Assembly (NCBI RefSeq): GCF_014648315.1
Contig: NZ_BMQW01000004.1
Coordinates: 343,876-407,875 of the forward strand
Direction of reading: 5' to 3'
Source: Shewanella ulleungensis
Lineage (GTDB): Bacteria > Pseudomonadota > Gammaproteobacteria > Enterobacterales > Shewanellaceae
Length of the DNA: 64,000 nucleotides
This document shows positions 16,006 through 27,165 of the stretch, one piece after another; the first letter of the stretch is position 1; every line of letters starts with the position of its first letter. The notes beneath the pieces were generated by a model. The model was given only the letters and a program-made list of their open reading frames with translations, was not told the DNA's origin and did not search any database. A program made the translations under genes and the position numbers.

Positions 16006-16968
16006 TTATGCTGATACTAATTTTCTGGGCTGATAAAAGTGTAAATAACGTACACAAACATAGCTGACAACCACAGTCGCAACAACTAATTCAAACTCAG
16101 CTAAACCTCGCACCTGAGCAATATATTCAGCGCCGAAATCCATGCTTTGCATCCAAGCCGCCACTTTAAATAACGCCGTAGCCCCAATCACCATAGGGAA
16201 AGTAAATGCTGCATAGCCTGGGCTAAAAGGTAAACGCATCAAATTAAAAAATGCTAAGTAAATAATACTTGTCATTAATATCCCAATGCCAAATAACAAA
16301 CCAATAATCACTGGTGAGGGCTGTGAACTAATGGTTAAGTAGCCTGCTAACGATAAGCTTGCAGGAGCGGCTAAAATGGCCAAAGTTGGCTTAGCAGCAT
16401 CGGGGATTTGTTCAGTAAAAATAAGTCGATAAATCATCATAGGCAACATAACAGCATAGCTGAGCATACCAAAAATCAACGCAATATTGGCCGCCCACAA
16501 TAAATGTTCATTACCAGAAAAAGACACATCCGCGACCACAATACCAATCGGCGGAATAAACCAGCTAGGCACCATTTGAGATAAGCTAAACTGCTTGCTG
16601 CGATGATAAATAAACCCGACTAAAAAGCTGATGTGCAGTATGACCGCAAAGCACCACAATAAATCACCGGCGAACGCAGAAAAGTAACCTAGCGAATTAG
16701 AGACCACCATCAATGTCATAGCAAAAGTGGGTACCACACTGCCGACAACCGGATGGGCAATATCTTGGCGCAGCAGATTATGATGCAATACAAACTTACT
16801 GGTTAATATTAATAAAAGTACACTGGCAATGGCGGCACTAATCCACTGACCATAATGCTGTAAATCAACAGCGTTTTCCCAACTCCAACCTAAACTGGCT
16901 ATGCCTAATGCTAATCCTGCCATTGGCGTAGGCACACCACCAACTTTTTGTTTTACTCTGTTTACCAT
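16006..16968 (-). CDS. TDT-family (TehA/SLAC1-like) transporter
   Basis: 320 residues with ten hydrophobic helices in the tellurite-resistance/dicarboxylate transporter fold. The first loop P-T-P-M-A-G-L-A-L-G, H-P-V-V-G-S-V-V-P-T near 80 and P-S-W-F-I-P-P-I-G near 140 are typical of TehA-like anion channels. It should conduct or export a small anion across the inner membrane; claims of tellurite resistance would be unsupported. It is divergent from a LysR gene 136 bases away, its likely regulator. Confidence 0.85.
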   Translation of the reverse strand: MVNRVKQKVGGVPTPMAGLALGIASLGWSWENAVDLQHYGQWISAAIASVLLLILTSKFVLHHNLLRQDIAHPVVGSVVPTFAMTLMVVSNSLGYFSAFAGDLLWCFAVILHISFLVGFIYHRSKQFSLSQMVPSWFIPPIGIVVADVSFSGNEHLLWAANIALIFGMLSYAVMLPMMIYRLIFTEQIPDAAKPTLAILAAPASLSLAGYLTISSQPSPVIIGLLFGIGILMTSIIYLAFFNLMRLPFSPGYAAFTFPMVIGATALFKVAAWMQSMDFGAEYIAQVRGLAEFELVVATVVVSYVCVRYLHFYQPRKLVSA

Positions 16969-17104
16969 GACAACCTCAGCAGCTCTATTCGAGTCATGCA
17001 GTCATATTACGCTTGCACTTTGTTTACATATATCCAATTATATAAAACATACGTTCATAAAAACTAAACGCACATCTCACTCATCATTAACTTAAGTCAC
17101 TATT

Positions 17105-17995
17105 ATGAATATCTCACTGAAACAACTTAATGTGTTTAGTTGCATCACCCAGCACAACACCTTAACGGCCGCAGCAGAGGCTTTGTATTTGTCTAAGGCA
17201 GCTGTGAGTATGGCGCTCGCAGAATTAGAAAAACAGCTAGGCCATCCTCTATTTGACCGGGTAAATAACCGATTAATTCTCAATCAAGAAGGTCATAAGT
17301 TATTACCGCTAGCAGACGAGCTGCTTAGTAGAGCAAATAACATCAGCCGATTGTTTGATGCAGACCACGCTTTTGCAGGTCAATTAAAAATTGGTGCCAG
17401 CGATACTGTCGGTAATCATGTGGTTCCGGGGTTGCTGAGCCAGTTTAGGCAACAGCATCAACATTTTGCTCAAAGTGTAGTTATTTCTAATTCGCGGCTT
17501 ATTTGTCAAAAGCTGCATGACTACGAGTTAGATATAGGTTTAATTGAAGGCAATACGCCCCACCCCGACCTTATCTCAACACCCTTTAGTCATGATGACA
17601 TGTGCATTATTGCTGCGCCTACTCACTCTTTTAGCAAGATGAATAAGCTTGATATTACCGACTTATCACCGAGCAACTGGGTATTACGCGAAGCTGGCTC
17701 TGGCTCTCGAGAATTCTTTTTGCGCACAGTTGCACCACATATTGAAACTTGGCACGAAGTATTTGAGCTAAACACCACAGAAGCGTTAATTAACAGTGTG
17801 GCGGCAGGTATTGGTTTGGGCTGCTTATCCACACTGGCCGCTCAATATGCGCTAAAAGATGGACGGGTTACACGATTAGACTTAGGTCATTTTGCCCCAC
17901 AACGATCACTGTGGTTGGTGATGCACAAAGACAAATACCATAGCCCTTTGCTAAAAACCTTTATCGCTTTTTGCCATCAATGGGATAATACATAA
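17105..17995 (+). CDS. LysR-family regulator (divergent from TDT transporter)
   Basis: 296 residues. The N-terminal helix-turn-helix has the pattern N-T-L-T-A-A-A-E-A-L-x-L-S-K-A-A-V-S, and the effector domain carries L-R-E-A-G-S-G-S-R near 197-205, a ligand-contact segment shared with CysB/Cbl/YeiE-type regulators of anion and sulfur metabolism. That fits control of the divergent TDT anion transporter. The spacer has an AT-rich dyad around 17026-17042 but no site strong enough to list. Effector unknown. Confidence 0.88.
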   Translation: MNISLKQLNVFSCITQHNTLTAAAEALYLSKAAVSMALAELEKQLGHPLFDRVNNRLILNQEGHKLLPLADELLSRANNISRLFDADHAFAGQLKIGASDTVGNHVVPGLLSQFRQQHQHFAQSVVISNSRLICQKLHDYELDIGLIEGNTPHPDLISTPFSHDDMCIIAAPTHSFSKMNKLDITDLSPSNWVLREAGSGSREFFLRTVAPHIETWHEVFELNTTEALINSVAAGIGLGCLSTLAAQYALKDGRVTRLDLGHFAPQRSLWLVMHKDKYHSPLLKTFIAFCHQWDNT

Positions 17996-18181
17996 AGAGG
18001 GTATTTGTTTGGTCTTCGTCGCAAAAATATCGCTTTTATTATTTGAATCAAAGCAGATAATTTTGATGAGACAGTTGGCCAATTCTTTGATAAAAATGAG
18101 GGGTGAACAGCAGTTGGCTCCTCTTGGTCTGATGTGAACGAAGCGCCACGAATTTAGTGCCATAGTCTATACGCTAAAAAT

Positions 18182-18217
18182 GCAAAAGCCGAAAAGACTT
18201 CTCTATTCGGCTTTTGC
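18182..18217. terminator. Bidirectional terminator between LysR and yajQ
   Basis: A perfect 12-bp stem (18182-18193 with 18206-18217) with a further 3-bp inner helix lies between convergent genes; the stem carries AAAA/TTTT runs that give both transcripts a U-rich end. Confidence 0.7.
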
Positions 18218-18250
18218 GCATTTAACGCTATTGCATGAGTCGCTTTAGGG

Positions 18251-18736
18251 TTAATCTTTAAAATTATCAAACTGAAACGGCTGGCCTAACTCAGACTCTT
18301 TGGCCAATCTCATTACGGCTTGTAAATCATCACGCTTTTTACCGGTTACTCGTACTTTTTCGCCTTGAATAGCAGACTGCACTTTAAGTTTGCTGTCTTT
18401 AATCGCTTTAACCAGTTTTTTAGCGACTAATGTATCAATACCTTGCTTGAAGTTAACTTTTAAACTGAAGGTTTTACCACTGTGTATTGCCTTGTCGTCA
18501 ACTTCCATTGCAGATGGATCAACATTACGTTTACTGAGCTGCATGCGCAATATGTCGACTAACTGCTTACAAATAAAGTCATCTTCTGCTTTTAAAGTGA
18601 CAACATTATCTTTTAAATCAATTTCAATTTCTTTGCCACGTAAATCAAATCGGCTAGATACTTCACGACGGGAGTTCTCTACCGCGTTACGTAGTTCTTC
18701 TTCATCAATTTCTGATATTACATCCATAGATGGCAT
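18251..18736 (-). CDS. yajQ: YajQ-family nucleotide-binding protein
   Basis: 161 residues, the usual family length, with the expected M-P-S-x-D start, the [10 protein letters not shown] segment, H-S-G-K-T-F near 86, K-D-S-K-L-K-V-Q and the closing G-Q-P-F-Q-F. Members bind RNA or nucleotides, and the Xanthomonas homologue binds cyclic di-GMP, which would link it to the GGEEF protein at 1.8 kb, though that link is only inference. GAGGA six bases before the ATG supports the start. Confidence 0.93.
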   Translation of the reverse strand: MPSMDVISEIDEEELRNAVENSRREVSSRFDLRGKEIEIDLKDNVVTLKAEDDFICKQLVDILRMQLSKRNVDPSAMEVDDKAIHSGKTFSLKVNFKQGIDTLVAKKLVKAIKDSKLKVQSAIQGEKVRVTGKKRDDLQAVMRLAKESELGQPFQFDNFKD

Positions 18737-19095
18737 GTTACATTCCTCTTCGATACTTTTTCGGGTTATTCACCCAAACGCTCATGATTTAGTTTATTTT
18801 ACACTAGGTAGATTTAACGGGATAGTAAAGTGCAAATCTAACCGGTTTACGATTACAAAACTGTGGCAAAGATTTGCTTGATTAACAAAAAATAACTAAG
18901 TGAGTGTTTTTGCCACAAAACTATCATCAATACCCATTACCATTGGTTTTTATCAATATCAGATAGCCATTCTTAAGACTGAAAAACACGGTAATTGAAC
19001 AATTATGAACGAGCTTAGTGGTTTATTCGTGACAATATCAAACAGGTTTCTTATTATTAAGCATATTCTCGTTTCACAAGGCTGATGTAACGCTC
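18737..19095. other. Non-coding region between yajQ and the VanZ-like gene
   Basis: 359 bases with no gene. Two inverted repeats stand out: TAGATTT/AAATCTA at 18809-18815 and 18834-18840, and a 9-bp TGTGGCAAA/TTTGCCACA pair at 18862-18870 and 18909-18917 with a 38-base gap. No clear T-tract follows either. Both promoters must lie here, but I see no good -35/-10 pair. Confidence 0.5.
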
Positions 19096-19452
19096 GTGAT
19101 CACTTACAAAAACATGTTTAAACTTGCGTTAGTTGTCGCCGTACTTGTGACCAGCTATTTAGTTTTCTCTAAACCGAACTACCCACAAACCTTTTCTCAT
19201 ATGGATAAAGTGGGCCACTTAGGCAGCTTTTTCGCGCTATCGTATCTTGCACATTATGCCTTCAAACCAAAGTGGTATTATTTATGCGCCGCATTAGGCA
19301 GCTACGCGATTTTGATTGAGCTTGTGCAATCTCGCTTACCTTATCGCAGTGCATCTACTGCCGATGTTGCCGCCGACTTTGCTGGGATTGCTTTATTTTA
19401 TCTACTTAACTTTTCGATATTACAGTATCGTAAATTAAGAAGTAAGCCTTAA
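19096..19452 (+). CDS. VanZ-like membrane protein
   Basis: 118 residues with four hydrophobic helices and VanZ-family residues: M-D-K-V-G-H near 36, I-E-L-V-Q-S-R-L-P-Y-R near 75-85 and the A-D-V-A-A-D-F-A-G segment. VanZ itself gives low-level teicoplanin resistance, but most small homologues like this have no known role. The start is uncertain: the GTG at 19096 has AAGG rather far upstream, and an ATG at 19114 would give 112 residues without an obvious ribosome site. The PanE-like gene follows after 28 bases. Confidence 0.78.
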   Translation: MITYKNMFKLALVVAVLVTSYLVFSKPNYPQTFSHMDKVGHLGSFFALSYLAHYAFKPKWYYLCAALGSYAILIELVQSRLPYRSASTADVAADFAGIALFYLLNFSILQYRKLRSKP

Positions 19453-19480
19453 AAACGCATCACAATTAGGCCTTATACCG

Positions 19481-20443
19481 ATGGCAAATACATTAAAAAC
19501 ACCATCCTGCTCGCCCAATATCGCCATACTGGGCGCAGGCGCAATTGGGCAATTAATGTATCACCAGCTTTGCCATACAAACAGTAAACAGCCAAGTAAC
19601 GACATAGCGCTAATAAGTCGCCAACCGCAGTCTAAGCAACAACAATTACAGTTTACCGATCATAGCGGGTACACTTATAGCACCGATGCTTTGATATTAG
19701 GCACAAATGATACACGTCTTGCTGAGGTTCATTTATTACTGGTGTGCGTTAAAGCATATCAAGTTGCAACCGCCCTACTTCCACTGCTTAGCAAATTATC
19801 ACCACAATGCCATATTGTATTATTACACAATGGCTTAGGACCACATTTAGTGGTTTCTGAGGCGCTAGCGCAATATCCAAACCAAGGCTTAACGCTGGGC
19901 ACAACATCACAGGCAGCATTAAAAAACAGCCAGTGGCACATTAAGCACACTGGATTTGGCGTTACTCAGCTTGGTTATTATTATGGTAGCGAGTTAAGCG
20001 CGAAACTAAAAGAACGTATTGATGAATTACACTGCGGCAATCAAGCTGTTGAATGGCATCAACCCGTATTAACAATATTGTGGCAAAAGCTGGCAATTAA
20101 TGCGGTGATTAACCCGTTAACGGCGTTGCATCATTGTGCCAATGGCCAATTAGCTAATGATGAATATCAACACCAAATTGCTGCAATTATTGAAGAGTTA
20201 GTACACGTCGCTAAATGGGATGGTATTGTGTTAGATAGAGCACTCTTAAGCGCAAGAGTGTATCAGGTGATTAAGCTAACAGCGGCTAACTACTCATCTA
20301 TGTATCAAGATGTAGCTCATCATCGAGCAACTGAAATAAACTTCATTAATGGGTATATTTGCCAGCAAGCTCAACTGCACAGATTAGCAGTACCGCATAA
20401 TCAACATCTACTCGAGCAAGTTTTACAACTCAGCCTGTCTTGA
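19481..20443 (+). CDS. panE: Ketopantoate reductase (ApbA/PanE) family protein
   Basis: 320 residues. An N-terminal NADP Rossmann fold begins G-A-G-A-I-G-Q-L, and the C-terminal helical domain has the catalytic-Lys segment W-Q-K-L-A-I-N-A-V-I-N-P-L around Lys203. The family reduces 2-dehydropantoate to pantoate with NADPH in the pantothenate pathway. Family members also act on other ketoacids, so the symbol is a best guess; the match of the N-P-L-T-A-L core is good. It is downstream of the VanZ-like gene and converges on the EamA gene. Confidence 0.85.
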   Translation: MANTLKTPSCSPNIAILGAGAIGQLMYHQLCHTNSKQPSNDIALISRQPQSKQQQLQFTDHSGYTYSTDALILGTNDTRLAEVHLLLVCVKAYQVATALLPLLSKLSPQCHIVLLHNGLGPHLVVSEALAQYPNQGLTLGTTSQAALKNSQWHIKHTGFGVTQLGYYYGSELSAKLKERIDELHCGNQAVEWHQPVLTILWQKLAINAVINPLTALHHCANGQLANDEYQHQIAAIIEELVHVAKWDGIVLDRALLSARVYQVIKLTAANYSSMYQDVAHHRATEINFINGYICQQAQLHRLAVPHNQHLLEQVLQLSLS

Positions 20444-20497
20444 TTGTCATCCCCATACTAACAAGTCTGGTTTATAGTCATTTATCTGGTGTCGCAA

Positions 20498-21370
20498 TTA
20501 ACTCCACATCACCAAAATAGCAGCGATTGCAATGAGGACTAGGCCAGCGACATCATTTATTTTCACTTTATCTTTAAGCCAAAATGTCGCAATAATTAGC
20601 GTGAAAAAAACTTCGACTTGCCCAAGGGTTTTAACATAGGGTACAGCTTGTAACGACATAGCACTAAACCAACCAATTGAGCCAATACAGCTGGTGACAC
20701 TGATCGATAACGTAAGAGTTGGCCTTTGCCAAAGCGCGGTCAGTGTTCGTTTATCTTTTGCCAGTAAATAAACAATCAGCACAATAGTTTGAATACTAAT
20801 AACCCACAACAAAACCCATGCAGCACGATGAGTAAACGGCCCTTGCAGAGTTAAACTAGCTTCGCGCACCCAAAGGGATGTTAAGGCAAACGCACTGCCA
20901 CAGGCTAAGCCTAGCAAGACTGTTTTAAGGGATAGCTGTTTAAAACCTTGTTTGCTACTGAGCAACATAATCGCAATGCCGCCCACAACAACACCAGTCC
21001 AACCAAGAAGTGACAATTGGGTACCGAAGAAAAACACTCCAAGGATCGCGGCGACTAGCGCTTCGCTCTTTGCCAACCCAGCACCTATGGCAAAGTTTTG
21101 CATTTTAAACAGTTTAACCATTAAGCCGGTGGCCAATATCTGCATTGAAGAAGCACCGAGGACAAATCCCCAAAAATCGGCATTAAATTGCGGCAATGAA
21201 ACCGGTTGATACTGATGCAGACAATACAAATACACTGCGGCTATAGGTCCTGCCCAAATGAATCTAGCTAACGTTACTCCAGCAACGCTAACCTCTTTAC
21301 TCAGCTTACTTTGAAAGGCATTGCGCCATGCCTGCATAAATGCCGCAAGGAAGGTAAATAAAATCCACAT
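20498..21370 (-). CDS. EamA/DMT-family membrane transporter
   Basis: 290 residues with ten hydrophobic helices in two EamA-type halves, typical of the drug/metabolite transporter superfamily of small-molecule exporters. The start is taken as the ATG at 21370 with GGA eight bases upstream. The GTG at 21400 would place the terminator hairpin 21391-21420 inside the coding region, which argues against it. Substrate unknown; no partner gene suggests one. Confidence 0.82.
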   Translation of the reverse strand: MWILFTFLAAFMQAWRNAFQSKLSKEVSVAGVTLARFIWAGPIAAVYLYCLHQYQPVSLPQFNADFWGFVLGASSMQILATGLMVKLFKMQNFAIGAGLAKSEALVAAILGVFFFGTQLSLLGWTGVVVGGIAIMLLSSKQGFKQLSLKTVLLGLACGSAFALTSLWVREASLTLQGPFTHRAAWVLLWVISIQTIVLIVYLLAKDKRTLTALWQRPTLTLSISVTSCIGSIGWFSAMSLQAVPYVKTLGQVEVFFTLIIATFWLKDKVKINDVAGLVLIAIAAILVMWS

Positions 21371-21390
21371 CGTGATATCCAGAAATACAA

Positions 21391-21420
21391 AAGCCCTCAC
21401 TTTGTAAAAAGTCAGGGCTT
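21391..21420 (-). terminator. Terminator downstream of kdsA
   Basis: On the minus strand a 7-bp plus 5-bp stem with one C-C mismatch (21391-21397/21414-21420 and 21399-21403/21408-21412) ends in TTTTGTATTT. It lies between kdsA and the EamA gene. Confidence 0.65.
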
Positions 21421-21467
21421 ATACAAGGGGCAACTAGATTACTGTTTACCACAATGAAATGACACAC

Positions 21468-21508
21468 ATTACTGTGTAAGTTGATTAATAATCAACTTAC
21501 ACAGTAAT
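21468..21508. repeat. Perfect 41-nt inverted repeat downstream of kdsA
   Basis: Two exact 20-bp arms (21468-21487 and 21489-21508) are separated by a single A at 21488. The sequence is mixed, not simple AT repeat: it includes ACTGTGTAAG and CTTACACAGT. No T-tract follows on either strand. It lies 100 bases beyond the kdsA stop and ~50 bases before the terminator at 21391-21420, so it is inside the kdsA 3' untranslated region. It could be a processing or stability hairpin or a protein site. Confidence 0.85.
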
Positions 21509-21608
21509 CAATCGTTTTAATGCACACTCAAGTTAATATGTGACAATTGGTGTTTATCAATTAACGGTTATTATTCAATAGAATCCATTCATTGTCAGTC
21601 TTTGCGTC

Positions 21609-23725
<2,117 letters not shown>

Positions 23726-23888
23726 GCAGTATTCTCCCTTGCAAAAGCAATGTTTATAATAGTTATAGTTGTTATTACGTTAAGTCATTTTCGGTGACTT
23801 TTTTACGTTGATTTAAACTGGCTTTTACAGCCTATTATTATATTGCGCTGCTTTACTTAATAAAACAGCGCTTAGCAAATCGTCTCAC

Positions 23889-24677
23889 TTAATGGTAAAC
23901 CTGTGTATGTTGGCTCAACTCTTTTAATTGAATCTTAACGAGTTCGGTCACCGGATCGTGCGGGCTTAAATCAATAAAATGTTGTAAGTCAGAAATGGCC
24001 ACTTTAATGCATCCCAACTGCTGGGCAATAAAAGCCCTTTCGCGGTTTAAGTGCACATCATCTGGGTGCCATTGTAATAACAAATTACAACACTCCATAG
24101 CCGACTCAAATTTTTGATTAACAATACAACCTGCTTTTAGCTCATGTAACATGCGACTAATTAAGCGTTTTAAGGTAGCAGGCTTTAAATGACTAGGTTT
24201 TAATTTCGCAGCATTGCCCATTTCACCACGCACTAAAGCGTGCAACTGATGACGGTCTAGCTCTCTACCGGTTAATGGATCGTGATATTTAATCACATCA
24301 CACACCTGGCTTTTTAATACGGTATTACCTGGAAGTAATATCGCCTCAAGTTTCAAATCAAGTTGTTTGGCCAATAGAATTAATAATATCGATAAGGTCG
24401 TACTATTACCCTGTCGCTTTAACACACAGTAGCTTAAATCAGCAGCTTCAACACTAAAGTAATTATCGCGGGCACAAAAACCTAAGTCTTTGTAAAACCA
24501 ATTAAACAAACCTTGCAAACGGGTTTGTTGATCAACCACATAATGGCTGAGCACCGCCCCAGACATTTCATACCAAGCCCACATAGCAGGTTTTGATACT
24601 GAAAATCCAAGGTGTTCAGAAAGCTCAAATGCAGTTTCAGGGATCGAAACTGCATCGTTTAGGAGATATTTTGCCAT
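23889..24677 (-). CDS. sirB1: SirB1/YchA-family transglutaminase-like protein
   Basis: 262 residues. The N-terminal two thirds form a SirB1 transglutaminase-like core (the R-Q-G-N-S-T-T-L-S-I-L-L-I-L-L-A segment near 90 and L-P-G-N near 115); the C-terminal third is TPR-like with paired helices. No enzyme activity is established. The start is the ATG at 24677, nine bases after the sirB2 stop, rather than the TTG at 24686. It is part of the hemA-prfA-prmC-sirB2-sirB1 operon. A GCGCTG/CAGCGC hairpin (23845-23850/23866-23871) follows the stop with a weak T-tract. Confidence 0.85.
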   Translation of the reverse strand: MAKYLLNDAVSIPETAFELSEHLGFSVSKPAMWAWYEMSGAVLSHYVVDQQTRLQGLFNWFYKDLGFCARDNYFSVEAADLSYCVLKRQGNSTTLSILLILLAKQLDLKLEAILLPGNTVLKSQVCDVIKYHDPLTGRELDRHQLHALVRGEMGNAAKLKPSHLKPATLKRLISRMLHELKAGCIVNQKFESAMECCNLLLQWHPDDVHLNRERAFIAQQLGCIKVAISDLQHFIDLSPHDPVTELVKIQLKELSQHTQVYH

Positions 24678-24686
24678 TAAAACCAA

Positions 24687-25082
24687 TTAACCCACGAATA
24701 CGACTTGTTTAAAATGAGCCAGCTTGGCCGCTAGTACTACCCAACCGATCGCACCGATAAAAGCAAAAAACTTAAACAGCTTATTACGGTTAGATTTGAG
24801 CGCCATAATCCCTAATGCAATGTAAGCAACAACACAGATGATCTTTTCGGTCATCCACGGGTCCACAAACGGATACTGCTTGATCATAAAGCAAAGCGTA
24901 AAACCAGACAGTAGTAAAAATGTATCAATAACATGTGGTGCCACTTTGACAAACTTTTTCTCCATAATAGGAGATTGGCGTAAGTTCAGCACAAAACGCA
25001 CAATAAAGAAGGTGACACTTAATGCGACTAGCAGCATGTGAGAGTGTTTTACCGCTGGATATAAACTGTAAAATGTTTCCAT
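24687..25082 (-). CDS. sirB2: SirB2/YchQ-family membrane protein
   Basis: 131 residues with four hydrophobic helices covering almost the entire chain, the size and layout of SirB2. Charged residues H13, H15 and K12 lie in the first helix region as in the family (K-H-S-H-M). Its role is unknown. It sits between prmC and sirB1, 9 bases before sirB1, as in E. coli where the pair is ychQ-ychA. Confidence 0.87.
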   Translation of the reverse strand: METFYSLYPAVKHSHMLLVALSVTFFIVRFVLNLRQSPIMEKKFVKVAPHVIDTFLLLSGFTLCFMIKQYPFVDPWMTEKIICVVAYIALGIMALKSNRNKLFKFFAFIGAIGWVVLAAKLAHFKQVVFVG

Positions 25083-25201
25083 TACTAAAGTCTCTTAAGA
25101 TAATAAATAAAATCGCGGCTAGTGTACTCGAACAGCCTAACGTATGCCAATGGCATACGTGCTAAGGGAGTTTAGGGATATTTAGCCGCAAGTGTTGATA
25201 A

Positions 25202-26062
25202 TTAATCGACCCATAGGCCTAAGGTACAACGATCGTTACTACCAAAATCGCGGACGGTTGCTACGTTTTGATAGCCTAACTCGATGAGTTTTTCACGTAC
25301 TTTGATTGCTTGTTCATAACCATGCTCAAGCAATAAGTAACCACCAGTTAATAAGTGCGAGCGCGCGATATCGGCGATGTGGAATAAATCAGCATAACCT
25401 TCATCGGCTGCAGTGAGCGCACTTTGTGGTTCAAAACGAACGTCACCCATGTTGAGGTGCTCATCGGTTTCATCAATGTACGGCGGATTTGACACAATTA
25501 AGTCAAAGTCGCGATGTTCAACAGATGAAAACCAATTAGATTGAATTATCTCAACGTCAGGTAAGTTCAAATTAGCCCGGTTAGCTTTGGCTAATTCGAC
25601 AGCACCAGGCACATTGTCGATGGCGGTAATACGCCATTTCGGCCTTTCTGACGCTAAAGATAATGCTATAGCGCCAGTCCCTGTTCCTAAGTCCAATACC
25701 TTAGCGTTATGTCGCAATGATAAATTCAGCGCGGTTTCGACTAAAATTTCAGTGTCGGGTCTAGGGATGAGTGTTGAGTCGTTCACGATAAAAGGTAATG
25801 ACCAAAACTCACGCTCGCCAATAATGTGCGCTACAGGCGAACCACTTTGGCGTTTTGCCACCATAAGGCTAAACGCTTTAAACTGTTCGCTAGTGAGTTG
25901 CCTTTCAGGCCAAGTATATAAAAAACTACGATTTTTATTCAAACAATGCAATAACAACACCTCAGCATCTACGTGTGCAGATTCTGAGGTTGCGGCTAAT
26001 TGTGAATAAGCCCATTGCAGAGCTTCAGCGATAGTTGAATACGAAGACTGAGGCAAGTTCAC
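25202..26062 (-). CDS. prmC: Release factor glutamine methyltransferase
   Basis: 286 residues. An N-terminal helical domain binds the release factor and a C-terminal Rossmann methyltransferase carries the SAM loop D-L-G-T-G-T-G-A-I-A-L near 123 and the catalytic N-P-P-Y motif near 188. It methylates the Gln of the GGQ motif in release factors RF1 and RF2. It starts 3 bases after the stop of prfA, its own substrate, a tight translational coupling. Confidence 0.97.
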   Translation of the reverse strand: MNLPQSSYSTIAEALQWAYSQLAATSESAHVDAEVLLLHCLNKNRSFLYTWPERQLTSEQFKAFSLMVAKRQSGSPVAHIIGEREFWSLPFIVNDSTLIPRPDTEILVETALNLSLRHNAKVLDLGTGTGAIALSLASERPKWRITAIDNVPGAVELAKANRANLNLPDVEIIQSNWFSSVEHRDFDLIVSNPPYIDETDEHLNMGDVRFEPQSALTAADEGYADLFHIADIARSHLLTGGYLLLEHGYEQAIKVREKLIELGYQNVATVRDFGSNDRCTLGLWVD

Positions 26063-26065
26063 TCC

Positions 26066-27151
26066 TTAATCGTCGGCGAGAGCGGCAAGCATGTCAGCTT
26101 GATGTTCTTGCATAATAGGGTCTAGTAACGCGTTTAAGTCACCTTCCATCACTTCGTTTAAGCGATATAAAGTTAAGTTAATACGGTGATCGCTTACACG
26201 ACCTTGAGGGTAGTTATACGTTCTGATACGCTCTGAACGATCACCACTGGCAACAAGACTACGACGTGTTGTTTCTTCAGCACTACGACGCTTCTCATCT
26301 TCAACCGCTTGAATACGCGCAGCCAATACACTCATCGCTTGGGCACGGTTTTTGTGCTGAGAGCGTTGATCCTGACATTCAACAATAATGCCTGATGGAA
26401 TATGAGTGATACGAATCGCTGAGTCAGTTTTGTTTACGTGCTGACCACCCGCGCCTGATGCACGGAAAGTATCGACTTTAAGATCGGCAGGATTAATTGA
26501 AATCGCTTCAGCTTCTGGCACTTCGTGTAACACAACTACAGTGCACGCTGATGTGTGTACACGGCCTTGTGATTCAGTTTCAGGAACACGCTGAACTCGG
26601 TGTCCGCCAGACTCAAACTTTAATTTGCCGTAGGCACCGTCACCGCTCACTTTAACAATAATTTCTTTAAAGCCGCCATGCTCACCTTCGTTGAGGTTCA
26701 TGACTTCCATTTGCCAGCGATTTGCTTCACAAAAACGTGAATACATACGGTATAAGTCGCCAGCAAAAATAGCTGCTTCATCACCACCTGCTCCAGCACG
26801 AATTTCAAGAAACGCGTTGGTGTCATCGTTAGGATCGGTAGGAAGTAATAATACTTGTAATTCATCTTCAAGTTTTTCAAGTATTTGCTTAGATGACTTG
26901 TACTCGTCTTGCGCCATTTCGCGCATGTCAGCATCGTCTTCTTCTAGCATTTCTTTGGCGTATTCAAAATCTTTTTGTGCTTGTTGAAATGCCTTAAAGC
27001 TACTCACAACATCTTCGAGTTGTGAGTATTCTTTTGAAAGGCCACGGAAGCGGTCTTGATCCGCAATCACGCTTGCATCACTTAGTAATGCCAATACTTC
27101 TTCATTACGCTCAAGCAAGCCTTCCAGCTTGCGGATAACCGATTCTTTCAT
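26066..27151 (-). CDS. prfA: Peptide chain release factor 1
   Basis: 361 residues, the usual RF1 length. It reads UAA and UAG stop codons through a P-x-T tripeptide, here P-E-T in [10 protein letters not shown] near 187, and triggers peptide release through G-A-G-G-Q-H-V-N near 235. The domain order (helical domain 1, then the codon-reading and GGQ domains) is normal. It lies 14 bases after hemA and 3 bases before prmC. Confidence 0.98.
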   Translation of the reverse strand: MKESVIRKLEGLLERNEEVLALLSDASVIADQDRFRGLSKEYSQLEDVVSSFKAFQQAQKDFEYAKEMLEEDDADMREMAQDEYKSSKQILEKLEDELQVLLLPTDPNDDTNAFLEIRAGAGGDEAAIFAGDLYRMYSRFCEANRWQMEVMNLNEGEHGGFKEIIVKVSGDGAYGKLKFESGGHRVQRVPETESQGRVHTSACTVVVLHEVPEAEAISINPADLKVDTFRASGAGGQHVNKTDSAIRITHIPSGIIVECQDQRSQHKNRAQAMSVLAARIQAVEDEKRRSAEETTRRSLVASGDRSERIRTYNYPQGRVSDHRINLTLYRLNEVMEGDLNALLDPIMQEHQADMLAALADD

Positions 27152-27165
27152 TTAGCTCGCTAACC

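Noticed and set aside
18390..18881. 163-codon plus-strand frame antisense to yajQ
   Set aside because: It overlaps almost all of a clear yajQ, has no family resemblance and no ribosome site.
21371..21400. GTG start at 21400 for the EamA gene
   Set aside because: It would put the kdsA terminator hairpin in the coding region; the ATG at 21370 gives a normal first membrane helix.
23782..23804. Terminator-like AAGTCA/TGACTT hairpin with T-run
   Set aside because: It points along the plus strand, where no gene ends; on the minus strand there is no T-tract after it.
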